NCBI GenBank assembly: GCA_028351415.1
Contig: JAOMJV010000003.1
Coordinates: 1-64,000, forward strand
Origin: Candidatus Nitrosopumilus sp.
GTDB lineage: Archaea; Thermoproteota; Nitrososphaeria; Nitrososphaerales; Nitrosopumilaceae
Direction: 5' to 3'
DNA: 64,000 bases
The notes below the pieces were generated by a model. That model worked only from the letters and a program-made list of their open reading frames with translations. It was not told the origin of the DNA and searched no databases. The stretch's first letter is position 1, and each line of letters begins with the position of its first letter. A program made the position numbers and the translations under genes. Positions 46,612-55,689 of the stretch are shown piece after piece.

Positions 46612-47095
46612 TTTTTATTCCCTTTAATTTTCGGTTGTTGGCAAGCGTAATTCTAAACAAGAAAGTTACGTACTCTCTGCACTTGCCACTCCACAACATT
46701 GAACCGTGCATACCCCTGGTTACCGTGTCAAACAGTCGTATTTGGTTTGTATTGGAATTATCATACGCAATTCTGAATGCCCTATCAAAATTCTTGAGAA
46801 AATTATTGTCGCAATTTTCTATGGGACCTCTTATCTTTTCATTGAGTATGATTTCTCTATATGTGAAATACTGTTCAACTGAAAACGTTGTGCGTAGTTC
46901 CCTGATTGCCTCTATGTCTATGACCTCAGTCTTGCATCCTGCAGCATCTCTGCCTGCATAAAATCCATTTCGAAATTCACCGAGTTTGAGATATACAAAC
47001 ATCTCCAGTTCCTTTGCAATTATTTTCAAATACTTTGGAGGAAATGTCTCAATCCATTCTTCTGTACTTAGTTCGTCTAGTGTATCCACTATCAT
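46589..47095 (-). CDS. Hypothetical protein of the four-gene overlapping operon, 168 aa
   Basis: Helical soluble protein with no recognised domain, containing F-Y-A-G-R-D-A-A-G-C and T-R-G-M-H-G-S-M-L-W-S-G-K. Overlaps the upstream gene by 4 nt and the downstream one by 23 nt, so it is translationally coupled. Confidence 0.55.
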   Translation of the reverse strand: MIVDTLDELSTEEWIETFPPKYLKIIAKELEMFVYLKLGEFRNGFYAGRDAAGCKTEVIDIEAIRELRTTFSVEQYFTYREIILNEKIRGPIENCDNNFLKNFDRAFRIAYDNSNTNQIRLFDTVTRGMHGSMLWSGKCREYVTFLFRITLANNRKLKGIKNESRLSS

Positions 47096-47283
47096 TGTGA
47101 AATCTCCTCCCTAGTCTTGTAGATCTCATACGAGTTTCTGTTTAGGCCCTCCAGCAGCTCTGCAACTGTCTTGTGGTCCAAGAACAGGTGGGTATTGCCG
47201 CATGCAATTATGACGCCCTTTGCATGCTCTTCATTGCAGTCAAGCAGCGTGACGTATTTGCCCTCAAAGATAATGTCACTCAA
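47092..47283 (-). CDS. Small beta-rich protein of the overlapping operon, 63 aa
   Basis: Strand pattern I-I-F-E-G-K-Y-V-T-L-L-D then G-V-I-I-A-C-G-N-T-H-L-F-L resembles a small beta-barrel (Sm-like or OB-like), but this is only a shape guess. Overlaps both neighbours by 4 and 8 nt. Confidence 0.5.
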   Translation of the reverse strand: MSDIIFEGKYVTLLDCNEEHAKGVIIACGNTHLFLDHKTVAELLEGLNRNSYEIYKTREEISQ

Positions 47284-47872
47284 GACTCTTCTCCTCTTTG
47301 CAAATACCCAACCTGGTCAATTCATTGTCCTGCAAACCTGTACTGAGATTGTTTATCAATATCCTTTCTCTTAAATCCCAATTCCAACAATGAGACGGAT
47401 TTGTGAGAAAATCATTTTCGGCATTATCCGCATTATCAACTTTCACCCAGTGAATATAGTATGCAAGTTTAAGATAACGCAAAATATTCGCATCAAAACC
47501 AAAACCTGATAGCGTTCCATCTGTGTGACCCGTTGCACTACGGTAAGCATACCTGAATACAAGATAAAAATAATTGTCAAACTCTTGAATTATCTCCGAT
47601 GACAGGTTTTTCTTTTTAGCTGCGTTTCTTAGTTTTAGATATTCTTTATCCGTAAACGCAAGTTTTTTTCTTTCATATTTTTTTCTTGGAAAGTCTGGAT
47701 GTGTTTCACATAGATCATTTACTGCAACTTTATAATTTGCAATACCTATCCATTTGGAACTATCTTTTGATATGTTTCTGCCGATCTGATCTTGATTTGC
47801 ACGCCAAATACAATTCTCTCTTGCTTTTTTCAATATTTCAGGTGTCCACTCATAGGTTTGTTTCATGAACAA
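47276..47872 (-). CDS. Possible HEPN/DUF5677-like protein, 198 aa
   Basis: Helical protein with F-R-Y-A-Y-R-S-A-T-G-H-T-D-G. R111 to H116 gives an R-x4-H spacing as in HEPN ribonucleases, and the Y-R-x-x-S/T-x-H phrase also recalls DUF5677. First gene of the overlapping four-gene set; its upstream region has two dyad repeats (47898-47944). Whether it is an active RNase is inference. Confidence 0.45.
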   Translation of the reverse strand: MFMKQTYEWTPEILKKARENCIWRANQDQIGRNISKDSSKWIGIANYKVAVNDLCETHPDFPRKKYERKKLAFTDKEYLKLRNAAKKKNLSSEIIQEFDNYFYLVFRYAYRSATGHTDGTLSGFGFDANILRYLKLAYYIHWVKVDNADNAENDFLTNPSHCWNWDLRERILINNLSTGLQDNELTRLGICKEEKSLE

Positions 47873-47897
47873 TGTATGTGATTATGATATTTACAGA

Positions 47898-47944
47898 TTT
47901 AACTATACTTAATATTTGTATTATGATGTTTAACTATACTTAAT
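47898..47944. repeat. Direct repeat of a near-palindromic 16-mer
   Basis: TTTAACTATACTTAAT occurs at 47898-47913 and 47929-47944, each preceded by ATTATGAT. The core TTAACTATACTTAA is a palindrome except for one base pair. It sits 25-72 nt before the start of the 47276-47872 gene, as an operator pair would. Confidence 0.5.
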
Positions 47945-47955
47945 TTCTAGGCGTG

Positions 47956-48360
47956 TCATCTTGAATGAAACTTTGCCAGTATCTTCCGTCTGCATTTCTC
48001 CGGATTCTTTTCAATGTCATGCTCCCACAGTCTGAGGACGGACCATCCGTCCCGTCTTAGCTTTCGGTTGTACCTCCTGTCGCGCCTCATGTTGTTCTCA
48101 ATCTTGTCGCGCCAGAACTTTTTTGCAAGCCTTTTTTTTTGGCCGTACCTGTACCCGTGCCAAAAGTCGCCGTCGCAGAATATCGCAATCCTCTTTCTTT
48201 TGTGAGCAAAGTCAGGATTGCCGTACATCTTTGGATACATTTCAAACCTGTACCCCGTGTCTTCAAGCATCTGCTTCATGATAAGATCAATCTTTGTGTT
48301 GCTTCCGCGTATCCTTGACATTACCCATGATCTTTTTTCAGGAGTGAAGATGTCCGTCAT
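47956..48360 (-). CDS. vsr: Vsr-type patch-repair endonuclease, 134 aa
   Basis: Nicks DNA at mismatches; usually beside cytosine methylases to fix T:G errors. Family features: V-M-S-R-I-R-G-S-N-T-K, then G-N-P-D-F-A, I-A-I-F-C-D-G-D-F-W-H-G with the catalytic Asp and His, R-D-R-R-Y-N-R-K-L-R-R-D-G-W, and W-E-H-D-I where most Vsr proteins have W-E-C-E. The zinc-ligand Cys typical of E. coli Vsr is largely missing. Starts at ATG 48360. Confidence 0.85.
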   Translation of the reverse strand: MTDIFTPEKRSWVMSRIRGSNTKIDLIMKQMLEDTGYRFEMYPKMYGNPDFAHKRKRIAIFCDGDFWHGYRYGQKKRLAKKFWRDKIENNMRRDRRYNRKLRRDGWSVLRLWEHDIEKNPEKCRRKILAKFHSR

Positions 48361-48497
48361 GCAAAAAACCTACGCATATGTTTTATCAAACAGTACGTGC
48401 CAAAATTAATGTCTTTTGAACTCTAAAAATAGTGTCCAAATGGAAGTGTATGTGTTTGATGACAACAATTTTAACATAACATGTTTTAGAAATTTAC

Positions 48498-48707
48498 ATG
48501 GTTTCTGTATTAAACACTGAAATTTTAAGAGTACTGGGAACAAAAGACGAAGTAAAGTTAAATGAATTGTATGAAATAGTTGGCAAACATCCTGACTTTA
48601 CGTGGGATCTTTCAGTAAGAAAACACAGAGTCAGAAGCGCACTTGACAATCTAAAAAGGCAAAACAAGGTTGAGCGTTCTGCAGACAGAACCTACAAGTT
48701 AGTTTAA
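48498..48707 (+). CDS. Winged-helix-like protein, 69 aa
   Basis: L-N-E-L-Y-E-I-V-G-K-H-P then V-R-S-A-L-D-N-L-K-R-Q-N-K-V-E-R fits the first helices and recognition helix of a winged-helix domain, similar to the N-terminal domain of some restriction proteins. Convergent with the restriction-like gene. Could regulate the island. Confidence 0.55.
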   Translation: MVSVLNTEILRVLGTKDEVKLNELYEIVGKHPDFTWDLSVRKHRVRSALDNLKRQNKVERSADRTYKLV

Positions 48708-48726
48708 TTTTTGTTGGATGAATAAT

Positions 48727-49827
48727 TTACTTTATTGTTTTATCATTGAATCTAAATTCAATATCATTGTACTTACATTCTATAATCAGATCTTGATACT
48801 TTCTTTTGACTTCTTCATCAGTTGCAACATCAGTTCCTGAAAGATAACAAACTAATTTTTTTGAATATTTTATTCCATCAATCGTAATATCAGATTTTTT
48901 AAAGATCATTAGTTTGAATAACGCGTCTAACACATCATTCTCATCTGGAAATTTTCCTTTTGTAGTGTGTTTGCCTTCTAGAATTTCAATTATCCTATTC
49001 TTTTTGTCTATGGAAACACTGTCTGCAGTTAAGAAAATTGTTTTTGAATTTCCCATGTCGACGTTGAACTTTCCTTTTTTACCTGGAACATTTTCTAGTT
49101 TTTGATCACTGGAAAATTCTCTGTGTTGAGCTTTTTCTGATTCCTTGTCTGAATCTAGTAAAAATTTTGGTATGTCTGTATGCCAAACTCCCAGTTTCTT
49201 TTCCAGGGATTTGAAACTTCTTACAAAGACCCCCAGTTCTTTCCCCAACCGCCTGTTATTTTCTATTGCAGTTTTTAACAAAGAAGGGATTCTAACTAGC
49301 TGCTTTTGATTCCAATCTTCTACTTTTGGACAATTTGATACTATCTCCTTCACTTGCTCTAGCAATTCATCATTTTCAAATTCAAAACTTGTGAAAACAG
49401 GCTCTCCTTGAGTGCTGGCTTTGCCTTTGCTGGCATTTGCAGCAGCTTTTCCCTTGGGTCTCATCTTTGCCTTTGTATACACGCCAACAATCACATAGAC
49501 TCCCAACCCTGACATCCATGAAATTGTACCTGGCTGAAGCTTGTTGTCATCACCATGTTTTCCATAACTTGCCTGAACTGGAATGATTGTGATCTTTTTT
49601 CCGTGATGACCTAGCGTACTGTAGACTCTTGGAAACGGATAAGTTTTGGTTCTTTTCGGTGTCGTCCACACACTGATGGCAACAACATCGTCTCCGATTT
49701 TAGATTTGAACGATGTGTTGTTTTCTGTCATTGCGTTGTTAAATTCCAATTCTTTTAATCCTGGATCTTTTGAAAAATTGTAAGACTCTCTTCCAAGTGT
49801 CACTTCAATAATTTCCGGTTCTACCAT
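48727..49827 (-). CDS. Probable restriction endonuclease partner of the adenine methylase, 366 aa
   Basis: Residues 50-115 (Y-P-F-P-R-V-Y-S-T-L then K-I-T-I-I-P-V-Q-A-S-Y-G-K-H-G-D-D-N and T-I-S-W-M-S-G-L-G-V-Y-V-I) resemble a type II restriction-like family. A C-terminal E-I-L-E-G-K-H is a candidate E-x-K active site. It lies 22 nt after the methylase gene, the expected place for its cognate nuclease. The family call is from memory of motif shape and unconfirmed. Confidence 0.5.
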   Translation of the reverse strand: MVEPEIIEVTLGRESYNFSKDPGLKELEFNNAMTENNTSFKSKIGDDVVAISVWTTPKRTKTYPFPRVYSTLGHHGKKITIIPVQASYGKHGDDNKLQPGTISWMSGLGVYVIVGVYTKAKMRPKGKAAANASKGKASTQGEPVFTSFEFENDELLEQVKEIVSNCPKVEDWNQKQLVRIPSLLKTAIENNRRLGKELGVFVRSFKSLEKKLGVWHTDIPKFLLDSDKESEKAQHREFSSDQKLENVPGKKGKFNVDMGNSKTIFLTADSVSIDKKNRIIEILEGKHTTKGKFPDENDVLDALFKLMIFKKSDITIDGIKYSKKLVCYLSGTDVATDEEVKRKYQDLIIECKYNDIEFRFNDKTIK

Positions 49828-49849
49828 AAGTAAAATCTGTTAGTCTTGG

Positions 49850-50713
49850 TTATATGTAAAATATTTTTTTAAGTTCACCATTTTTATCAAGATTAATTTT
49901 GATATCCTTGCTGAAAATTAATATCTCACGTGATTTTTTGTTATCGGACATTTTTTTATCAGTGGCCATTGAATACGACCACTTGGGTTCAAGAATAGTG
50001 TGACCCTTGTAGAGTTCCCTGATCGAATCTATGTTGTTGTAAGACATAATCCATTTTTTCTTTTTATCATTTTTTAGAATTTCAGCCAATCCTTTGTGAT
50101 CAAAATTTTTGTGAATCTTGCCATCATTCCCGTACAGTTGGCTTTCAATCAGATACGGAGGATCAAGGTACATCAAATCTTTTTTATGACTTTTAATTGA
50201 TTTTTTAAAATCAATGCATTTGATGGACAACAAGTTTTCCACTTTGAAGTTTCTAATTCTGTCAACTGATGACTCTGTAAATCTTGGATTTGTGTCAATT
50301 GTTCCGTTCGTCTTTTTCTCCCTTGCCATTCCAACTGCAAGTGGGTTTCCAGAATGTGACGTTCTGTTCAGAACATAAAATTCCGTAGCATTTGTCAATC
50401 TGTTTTTTGCCTTTGGGTGTTTTTTCTGCATTTTTTTGTAATCTTCCTCGGTAAATTTTCCGGGCTTGTGCTTCTCGACTTTCTTTGCAAGTCTTTGGGG
50501 GTTTTCAAGCATCTCCTGCCAAAAATCAACCAGCGGCTGAAACTTGTCGTATCCCGTAACCTTAATTCCCTGCTGGGCACAAAATATCTCCAAAGAACCC
50601 CCTCCAAAGAACGGTGAGCACAGAGTCTTTGGCTCTAGCGGCTCTATGTATTTCCAAATTGTCTTTACTGCTCTTGATTTACCCCCCGGATAGCGCAGTG
50701 GGGATTTTATCAT
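49850..50713 (-). CDS. DNA adenine N6-methyltransferase, D12 class (Dam-like)
   Basis: Methylates adenine in a short DNA site, probably to protect host DNA. 287 residues. SAM-binding opening S-P-L-R-Y-P-G-G-K-S-R-A and F-F-G-G-G-S-L-E, and the catalytic D-P-P-Y in M-Y-L-D-P-P-Y-L near residue 196, in the order of Dam-type enzymes. Followed by the restriction-like gene and preceded by the nuclease-like gene at a 9-nt gap. Confidence 0.88.
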   Translation of the reverse strand: MIKSPLRYPGGKSRAVKTIWKYIEPLEPKTLCSPFFGGGSLEIFCAQQGIKVTGYDKFQPLVDFWQEMLENPQRLAKKVEKHKPGKFTEEDYKKMQKKHPKAKNRLTNATEFYVLNRTSHSGNPLAVGMAREKKTNGTIDTNPRFTESSVDRIRNFKVENLLSIKCIDFKKSIKSHKKDLMYLDPPYLIESQLYGNDGKIHKNFDHKGLAEILKNDKKKKWIMSYNNIDSIRELYKGHTILEPKWSYSMATDKKMSDNKKSREILIFSKDIKINLDKNGELKKIFYI

Positions 50714-50722
50714 GATTTTTGA

Positions 50723-51448
50723 TTAAATGTTGTGTTTTATAGTTCTACAATATCTGCAATAGGATTGAACAATAATTTTTTTATCCTTCATTTTTCTATA
50801 TCCAAACAGTCTTTCAATTTCATCATACCCTTTAGCTTCTTCCCCGCATCCTTTTCTTGCACAAAATGCCTCTTGAGGAAAATTATGGAATTTTTTTTCA
50901 AAGTTTAATTTTTCTTCATTTAAATAATTTATGAGATCTTTTATGTCATCTTTTACCCATATATCATTAAACAGTGGAGATTTTTTAGAATTTTCATTCC
51001 ACTTTCTAAGCTGAGAGCCCTCTACAATCATTATTAGATGATAAATATTTTTATATTCTTTTATGAATTTTCTATATTTTATGATATCTTCTTCTAATAA
51101 ATTTTCATGTGCTTCAACAATAATTTTTCTATCGTTAATACGAAATCCAAAAATCATCATATCTGGAATATACACGTAATTTTTTGAGTTTACTTCTAGG
51201 GGAAACTTTCTATGTTTAAATTCAATTTGGAATTCTTTGTCCTTCATATTATCTAAAATCTTTGTTTCCCATTTTGAAAAATCTCTATTTGGGTTAAAAT
51301 TTGTAAAATCTACTAAATCTAATTTTACTGCTTTCTTTTTTTTCTTTTTGTAATGTGAACTTTTATCCTTATTTTTTAAAATTTCAAATAATTCTCTAAA
51401 TGCGGAAGAACCAGAACCTAAAATTTTAAATTTTTTATTCGAACTCAA
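50723..51448 (-). CDS. Probable PD-(D/E)xK-like nuclease with C-terminal zinc site, 241 aa
   Basis: Middle part Y-V-Y-I-P-D-M-M-I-F then K-I-I-V-E-A-H-E-N-L could be a PD...ExH variant of the restriction nuclease core. C-terminal cysteines C-A-R-K-G-C-G and Y-C-R-Y-C-R build a zinc site. Overlaps the DUF3883 gene by 14 nt, so part of one operon. Nuclease function is inference. Confidence 0.5.
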   Translation of the reverse strand: MSSNKKFKILGSGSSAFRELFEILKNKDKSSHYKKKKKKAVKLDLVDFTNFNPNRDFSKWETKILDNMKDKEFQIEFKHRKFPLEVNSKNYVYIPDMMIFGFRINDRKIIVEAHENLLEEDIIKYRKFIKEYKNIYHLIMIVEGSQLRKWNENSKKSPLFNDIWVKDDIKDLINYLNEEKLNFEKKFHNFPQEAFCARKGCGEEAKGYDEIERLFGYRKMKDKKIIVQSYCRYCRTIKHNI

Positions 51449-52418
51449 TTTTATATATACACTCCTTATTTATTTTTAGATATTTTTGTTTTAAAAATAT
51501 TTCATCATACGGGTTACGAATTTCATCATATAGATATATTTCTGAAGAATCCACATTACACCATATCTGCAAATAATAGTTATTTCCTATTTCTTGAGAT
51601 ACTTTGATTTCATTTTTACTCCAAAAAATAATCGGTTTGCTATTTTTTGTACCCTTTACCTCGATGTATTTGTCATATTTTAAATCAGAATTATTTCCTG
51701 TGAATGAAATTATGTCGTATCCTAAATTTTCATCCAATGCGCTGACTCTCTTTACAGCAGAGCTAAGAATTCCTTCATTCATATTTAACAGTCTTTCTTT
51801 TTCCTTTTTTACACATTCAAGTTCAGCTAATTTCCCAATTTTCTTCTTTAATTCCTCCCTTTCATCAATATCTTCTTCTGTAACTGGGTGATTATTGCGT
51901 AATTTGGAAAGAATTTCTGATAATTTGTTGTCTATCAAAAATACACCTTTTTTAGCTTTGATTAAATTAATTTCTTGTAATAATTGCCTGTACATAGCTG
52001 GTATTTTGTACATTTCTTTAATTTCAATTTTATTTATTGCGTCTACATGCGCCCAATCAATTACTGATCTCGAAAAAACTTCTTTTACTATTGGGTTATC
52101 CCAAATTTTAGATTCTTTTATGATTTCTATTAATAGTTTTTTTTGTAATGAAAGTGATTTGTCTATCACTTGTTTTTTATTTTCTCCCAACATTATTGAA
52201 TCGTATAGTTTTTCTCCGTTCTTATTTATTGAAATTTCCTGATTATTTTTTTTAAAAATTTTTAATTCAAAACATGTTTGTAAAAGTTCATTAAAATTTA
52301 CATTATGTTCTGAATAATCCCTTTTGTATATGTCCTCAGTAAATTTTATTTTTAAATTGTTATTCACTCCAAATTGTTTAACTATGCATAATATCTGATT
52401 TATTTCAGACGTTATCAT
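51435..52418 (-). CDS. DUF3883 domain protein, 327 aa
   Basis: Residues about 210-327 form DUF3883 (G-Y-D-I-I-S-F, then K-Y-I-E-V-K-G-T and S-K-N-E-I-K-V-S), a restriction-nuclease-like fold found in defence genes; the D...E-V-K set could be catalytic. The N-terminal 200 residues are helical and of no known family. Overlaps both its neighbours by 14 nt, so it is coupled to the helicase. Confidence 0.75.
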   Translation of the reverse strand: MITSEINQILCIVKQFGVNNNLKIKFTEDIYKRDYSEHNVNFNELLQTCFELKIFKKNNQEISINKNGEKLYDSIMLGENKKQVIDKSLSLQKKLLIEIIKESKIWDNPIVKEVFSRSVIDWAHVDAINKIEIKEMYKIPAMYRQLLQEINLIKAKKGVFLIDNKLSEILSKLRNNHPVTEEDIDEREELKKKIGKLAELECVKKEKERLLNMNEGILSSAVKRVSALDENLGYDIISFTGNNSDLKYDKYIEVKGTKNSKPIIFWSKNEIKVSQEIGNNYYLQIWCNVDSSEIYLYDEIRNPYDEIFLKQKYLKINKECIYKIEFE

Positions 52419-54318
52419 TTAGGTACTCTCTTATTCTGTTGATCACTCTGCCATACATTTCTAAATTTTCATGTGACATATTTGTAAAATTGTTATAATC
52501 TATATCCAATCCACCTACTTGGATATTATTTTCGTTTAACATTCTCATTAATTCTCTTTCCTTATTTTCTAAATTTAATTTTATATCTTCGTCAATAGTT
52601 TGTCTGGTGAAAAGAATGTCTATTTTTGTATCTCTTGCTTGTTCTTGTGTTAGCCCATATCTCCAAATTCTAAATTTACTTTGAATCCAATTTGCAGCAT
52701 TATACATTCTATCCACATAAATTGCATGGTGACATTCTCTGTGTAGGGACACAGATTCTGACAATGATGCAGGATTTGCAATTAAAATATTATGGTCATC
52801 CTTATGTTTAAAATCTTCAATAATTTTTTCTTTATTGTTTGTAGGATCGTCCTCATCTGATTGAGGAATTTTTCCATAAATAATATCTGAATTATATCCT
52901 AATTCTTGAGCAATATTTTGTACTTTTTCTATAGTTTTTCTAAAACTACACCAAATCAATAATTTTTCTGGAGGATTTTGTTCCATGGATTGTATTATCA
53001 TTTCTTTTAATACAATTAATTTTCCCGGTGTTTCATATTTCCAATAATCTTCAAGTATAGTTTCTAGTGGAACTCCTTCTGAATCAAAAACTTCGTTAGT
53101 GTATTGATTTTCAGATTGAAGCAATGATGGATCTGTTGCGGCTTCTAAAAGATACATAATGTGTCTATCAATGTCTGAAACCGCCGAATTTCGATCTTCA
53201 TTAAAAGTTGGAATCCCTCTGGCTAACATGTCATTTGCAATTGTTCTGTAAATTCTTGTTTGATCTTTTCCCATTGGACAATGAATGTAATTTGGTATTA
53301 CTGGTTCTAAATCTAAATCGTTTAATCCAATTCTCATCCAATATGGATTAATTTCTTCATAAATTCGTGTAAATTCTGCAGGGTTTTGTATCCGTCTCTC
53401 AAATTGCCCGTATTCTCCTAGTATGTTCTGTGCAGGGTTAAGAAATTCAAACTGTGTCCAAATATCTGCAAATTTATTTGGTAGCGGGGTTCCAGTTAAA
53501 ATCATTCTTCTAAATGCAAATGTTGCAAATTCACTAATTGCCATCCATGTCTCTGATGCTGGATCTTTAATGTGGTGAGCTTCATCCAGTATCACTAAGA
53601 ATCTATTCTGTCTTATGAAATTCTGAATTAATTCTGAATCTCTTCGTACTGTGTCATAATTAATTAGGAAAATTTCGTGACTTGTATCCCTTTCATAGAT
53701 ATGTATACGTTCTTCCTTAGTTCCTACAATTCTTTTAAATTTTTGAATGTTTTCACCCGTGATAATTTGATATTCTGTTTCCCATGTCTTGAATGCTGAT
53801 TTTGGACATATCACGAGTAATTTTTCAACATTGTTTTGTTCAGGTTTATCTTTTAATAAAAAATAACTTGCGTACGCTGTCCATGTTTTCCCACTTCCTG
53901 GAATTGAAAAATTTGCTACATTTTGAACAATTTCTCCATGTCTGACCACTCTATTCTGAAATGGAGTTAGTTCGTGTTGTGGCAAAAAGCCTGGAATTCT
54001 AATTGCTGGAATGTTATCCACATTCCTTTGCTTCATGTCTAATGCATTGTTTCTATTTTGTTGATATGTTATTCGTTGCTGTTGTAAATTATCCAGAATT
54101 GTTTGAATTTGGTTGTCATTTTCATGTTCTAAATTAAGATCGTCTAGAAATGATATCATGTCTTGTAATATTTGTGGGTTATCATTAATCACCTCAAAAT
54201 TATTTTCTGATTTCTTTGTTGCATTTCTTTTAAGATGACTTAACAGAAAAATATTTTTTTTGTTTTGATCATCGACTGATAGACTAAACCCCTTACTTAT
54301 TTTTGAAATGCCTATCAA
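52405..54318 (-). CDS. SNF2/SF2-type helicase, 637 aa
   Basis: ATP-driven DNA translocase. Walker A I-P-G-S-G-K-T-W (about 152-159), DEAH-H in V-I-L-D-E-A-H-H-I-K-D, L-T-G-T-P-L-P-N (motif III), and a C-terminal RecA lobe with S-L-S-E-S-V-S-L-H and Q-S-K-F-R-I-W-R. The order matches the SNF2 branch. It follows the ParB-like gene with a 1-nt gap. Such helicases load or move defence nucleases. Confidence 0.85.
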   Translation of the reverse strand: MIGISKISKGFSLSVDDQNKKNIFLLSHLKRNATKKSENNFEVINDNPQILQDMISFLDDLNLEHENDNQIQTILDNLQQQRITYQQNRNNALDMKQRNVDNIPAIRIPGFLPQHELTPFQNRVVRHGEIVQNVANFSIPGSGKTWTAYASYFLLKDKPEQNNVEKLLVICPKSAFKTWETEYQIITGENIQKFKRIVGTKEERIHIYERDTSHEIFLINYDTVRRDSELIQNFIRQNRFLVILDEAHHIKDPASETWMAISEFATFAFRRMILTGTPLPNKFADIWTQFEFLNPAQNILGEYGQFERRIQNPAEFTRIYEEINPYWMRIGLNDLDLEPVIPNYIHCPMGKDQTRIYRTIANDMLARGIPTFNEDRNSAVSDIDRHIMYLLEAATDPSLLQSENQYTNEVFDSEGVPLETILEDYWKYETPGKLIVLKEMIIQSMEQNPPEKLLIWCSFRKTIEKVQNIAQELGYNSDIIYGKIPQSDEDDPTNNKEKIIEDFKHKDDHNILIANPASLSESVSLHRECHHAIYVDRMYNAANWIQSKFRIWRYGLTQEQARDTKIDILFTRQTIDEDIKLNLENKERELMRMLNENNIQVGGLDIDYNNFTNMSHENLEMYGRVINRIREYLNDNV

Positions 54319-54319
54319 T

Positions 54320-55624
54320 TTATTTATTTATCAGGTTACTAATTTTTTCAGTTATATCATTTAATGTTTCTATGAAATCTTCATCCTCTAAATTAGATGT
54401 AATTTTATTGGTATCTAATGCTAATAGAAAATCCTTGAATTTTTCAAACTCCATACCTGGGTCATCTGCAACACTGTCATATGCGTCTGCCACTGTCTCT
54501 AAATTCTTGTATGATTTTTCAATTTGACTTTCATCCATTTTTTTAATAAATGATACATCCCCTGTAGTTTTAACTTTTTGATAAACTTGATCATTCAGTA
54601 AGTATTCATTTGTTAATGTTGGATTTTTCTGAAAACACTTGTTTATTGATCTTATTTTACCATGTGATTTTTTTGGTTTAAGTGCAGTAGTCAATAATGC
54701 CCACTTTCTTGCTTCAATATCCACCTCAGATACCCCACTCCCTGGTTCTCTTAATGCAGTTAAAACATTTAAAATATTTTGAAAATATGTTAATCCTCCT
54801 GCATTTTCTTTATTTTGAATCAAGTTATATTTTCGAGGCTTGTCTAACACGTTGTTCAAAAAATCATCAATTAAATCTATGAGTTCTTTTTCCTTAATGA
54901 TTCCCTTCCAATTACCTTTTACTTTTGGAAATGCATTTTTCATATAATTTTTATCTTCATTTGTAGGATTTTGCCAATCCTTGATGTACTCTGTATCCAA
55001 TAATCTTTTTCTAATGTTCAAACATTCTGTAACTGCAGAATAGTTTTGCTTAAAATCTTCTTTTCTTTGTAATCTTGTTTCTAAATCCTCCAATTGTTTT
55101 ATGTTCATTTCAGGTAAAACTACCACTTCAACAAATCCATACTTGGCATCTTGTTCATCAATTTCTAAATGATATCTATTTGCAATCCTTCTATTCCCAT
55201 TCCAAATTATGCCCGTATTGCTAATTATTGCAGGATCATTTTGACCTATATTTATTAACTCTGATTTTAAATCTCCTGAACTTACATTAGAATAACTTTC
55301 AGCTGTTAATAGGATATTCCGTATTTTATCTTGATGTTTTAAGTTCTCATAATCCAATTCTTCCCCTGTTTGTTCCAGTTCATATTTGTAATCCTCTAAT
55401 TGATCTGTAATTCTCCCATTGTTATAATTTAATCTTAATTGTGTTATTGGTATTGTATACACCGGTAAATCTTTTACATCAGTATCGCTAAAAACTCCAA
55501 CGGGATATGTCTTCCATTTAGCATCTGTTGTTCCGTCTACTGTTATGCTTACCCCATGAGCATTTAGATCTTGAAACTGTTTAATTATCTCCTTTCTTGA
55601 TGTTGTCCAACTATTATTACTCAT
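54320..55624 (-). CDS. ParB/Srx-fold-like protein, 434 aa
   Basis: N-terminal half shows I-P-I-T-Q-L-R-L-N-Y-N-N-G-R-I and G-Q-N-D-P-A-I-I-S-N-T-G-I-I-W-N-G-N-R-R, the two signature blocks of the ParB nuclease/CTPase fold (G-Q-x-x-P-x-x-V ... G-N-R-R). The C-terminal half is helical, without ParB DNA-binding HTH that I can recognise. First gene of a six-gene minus-strand operon. ATG at 55624. Confidence 0.65.
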   Translation of the reverse strand: MSNNSWTTSRKEIIKQFQDLNAHGVSITVDGTTDAKWKTYPVGVFSDTDVKDLPVYTIPITQLRLNYNNGRITDQLEDYKYELEQTGEELDYENLKHQDKIRNILLTAESYSNVSSGDLKSELINIGQNDPAIISNTGIIWNGNRRIANRYHLEIDEQDAKYGFVEVVVLPEMNIKQLEDLETRLQRKEDFKQNYSAVTECLNIRKRLLDTEYIKDWQNPTNEDKNYMKNAFPKVKGNWKGIIKEKELIDLIDDFLNNVLDKPRKYNLIQNKENAGGLTYFQNILNVLTALREPGSGVSEVDIEARKWALLTTALKPKKSHGKIRSINKCFQKNPTLTNEYLLNDQVYQKVKTTGDVSFIKKMDESQIEKSYKNLETVADAYDSVADDPGMEFEKFKDFLLALDTNKITSNLEDEDFIETLNDITEKISNLINK

Positions 55625-55689
55625 TACATAGACCTCTCAAATTACAAAGTACATAACATTTTTTTATATCTTGTAGTGTAATAGTCATA

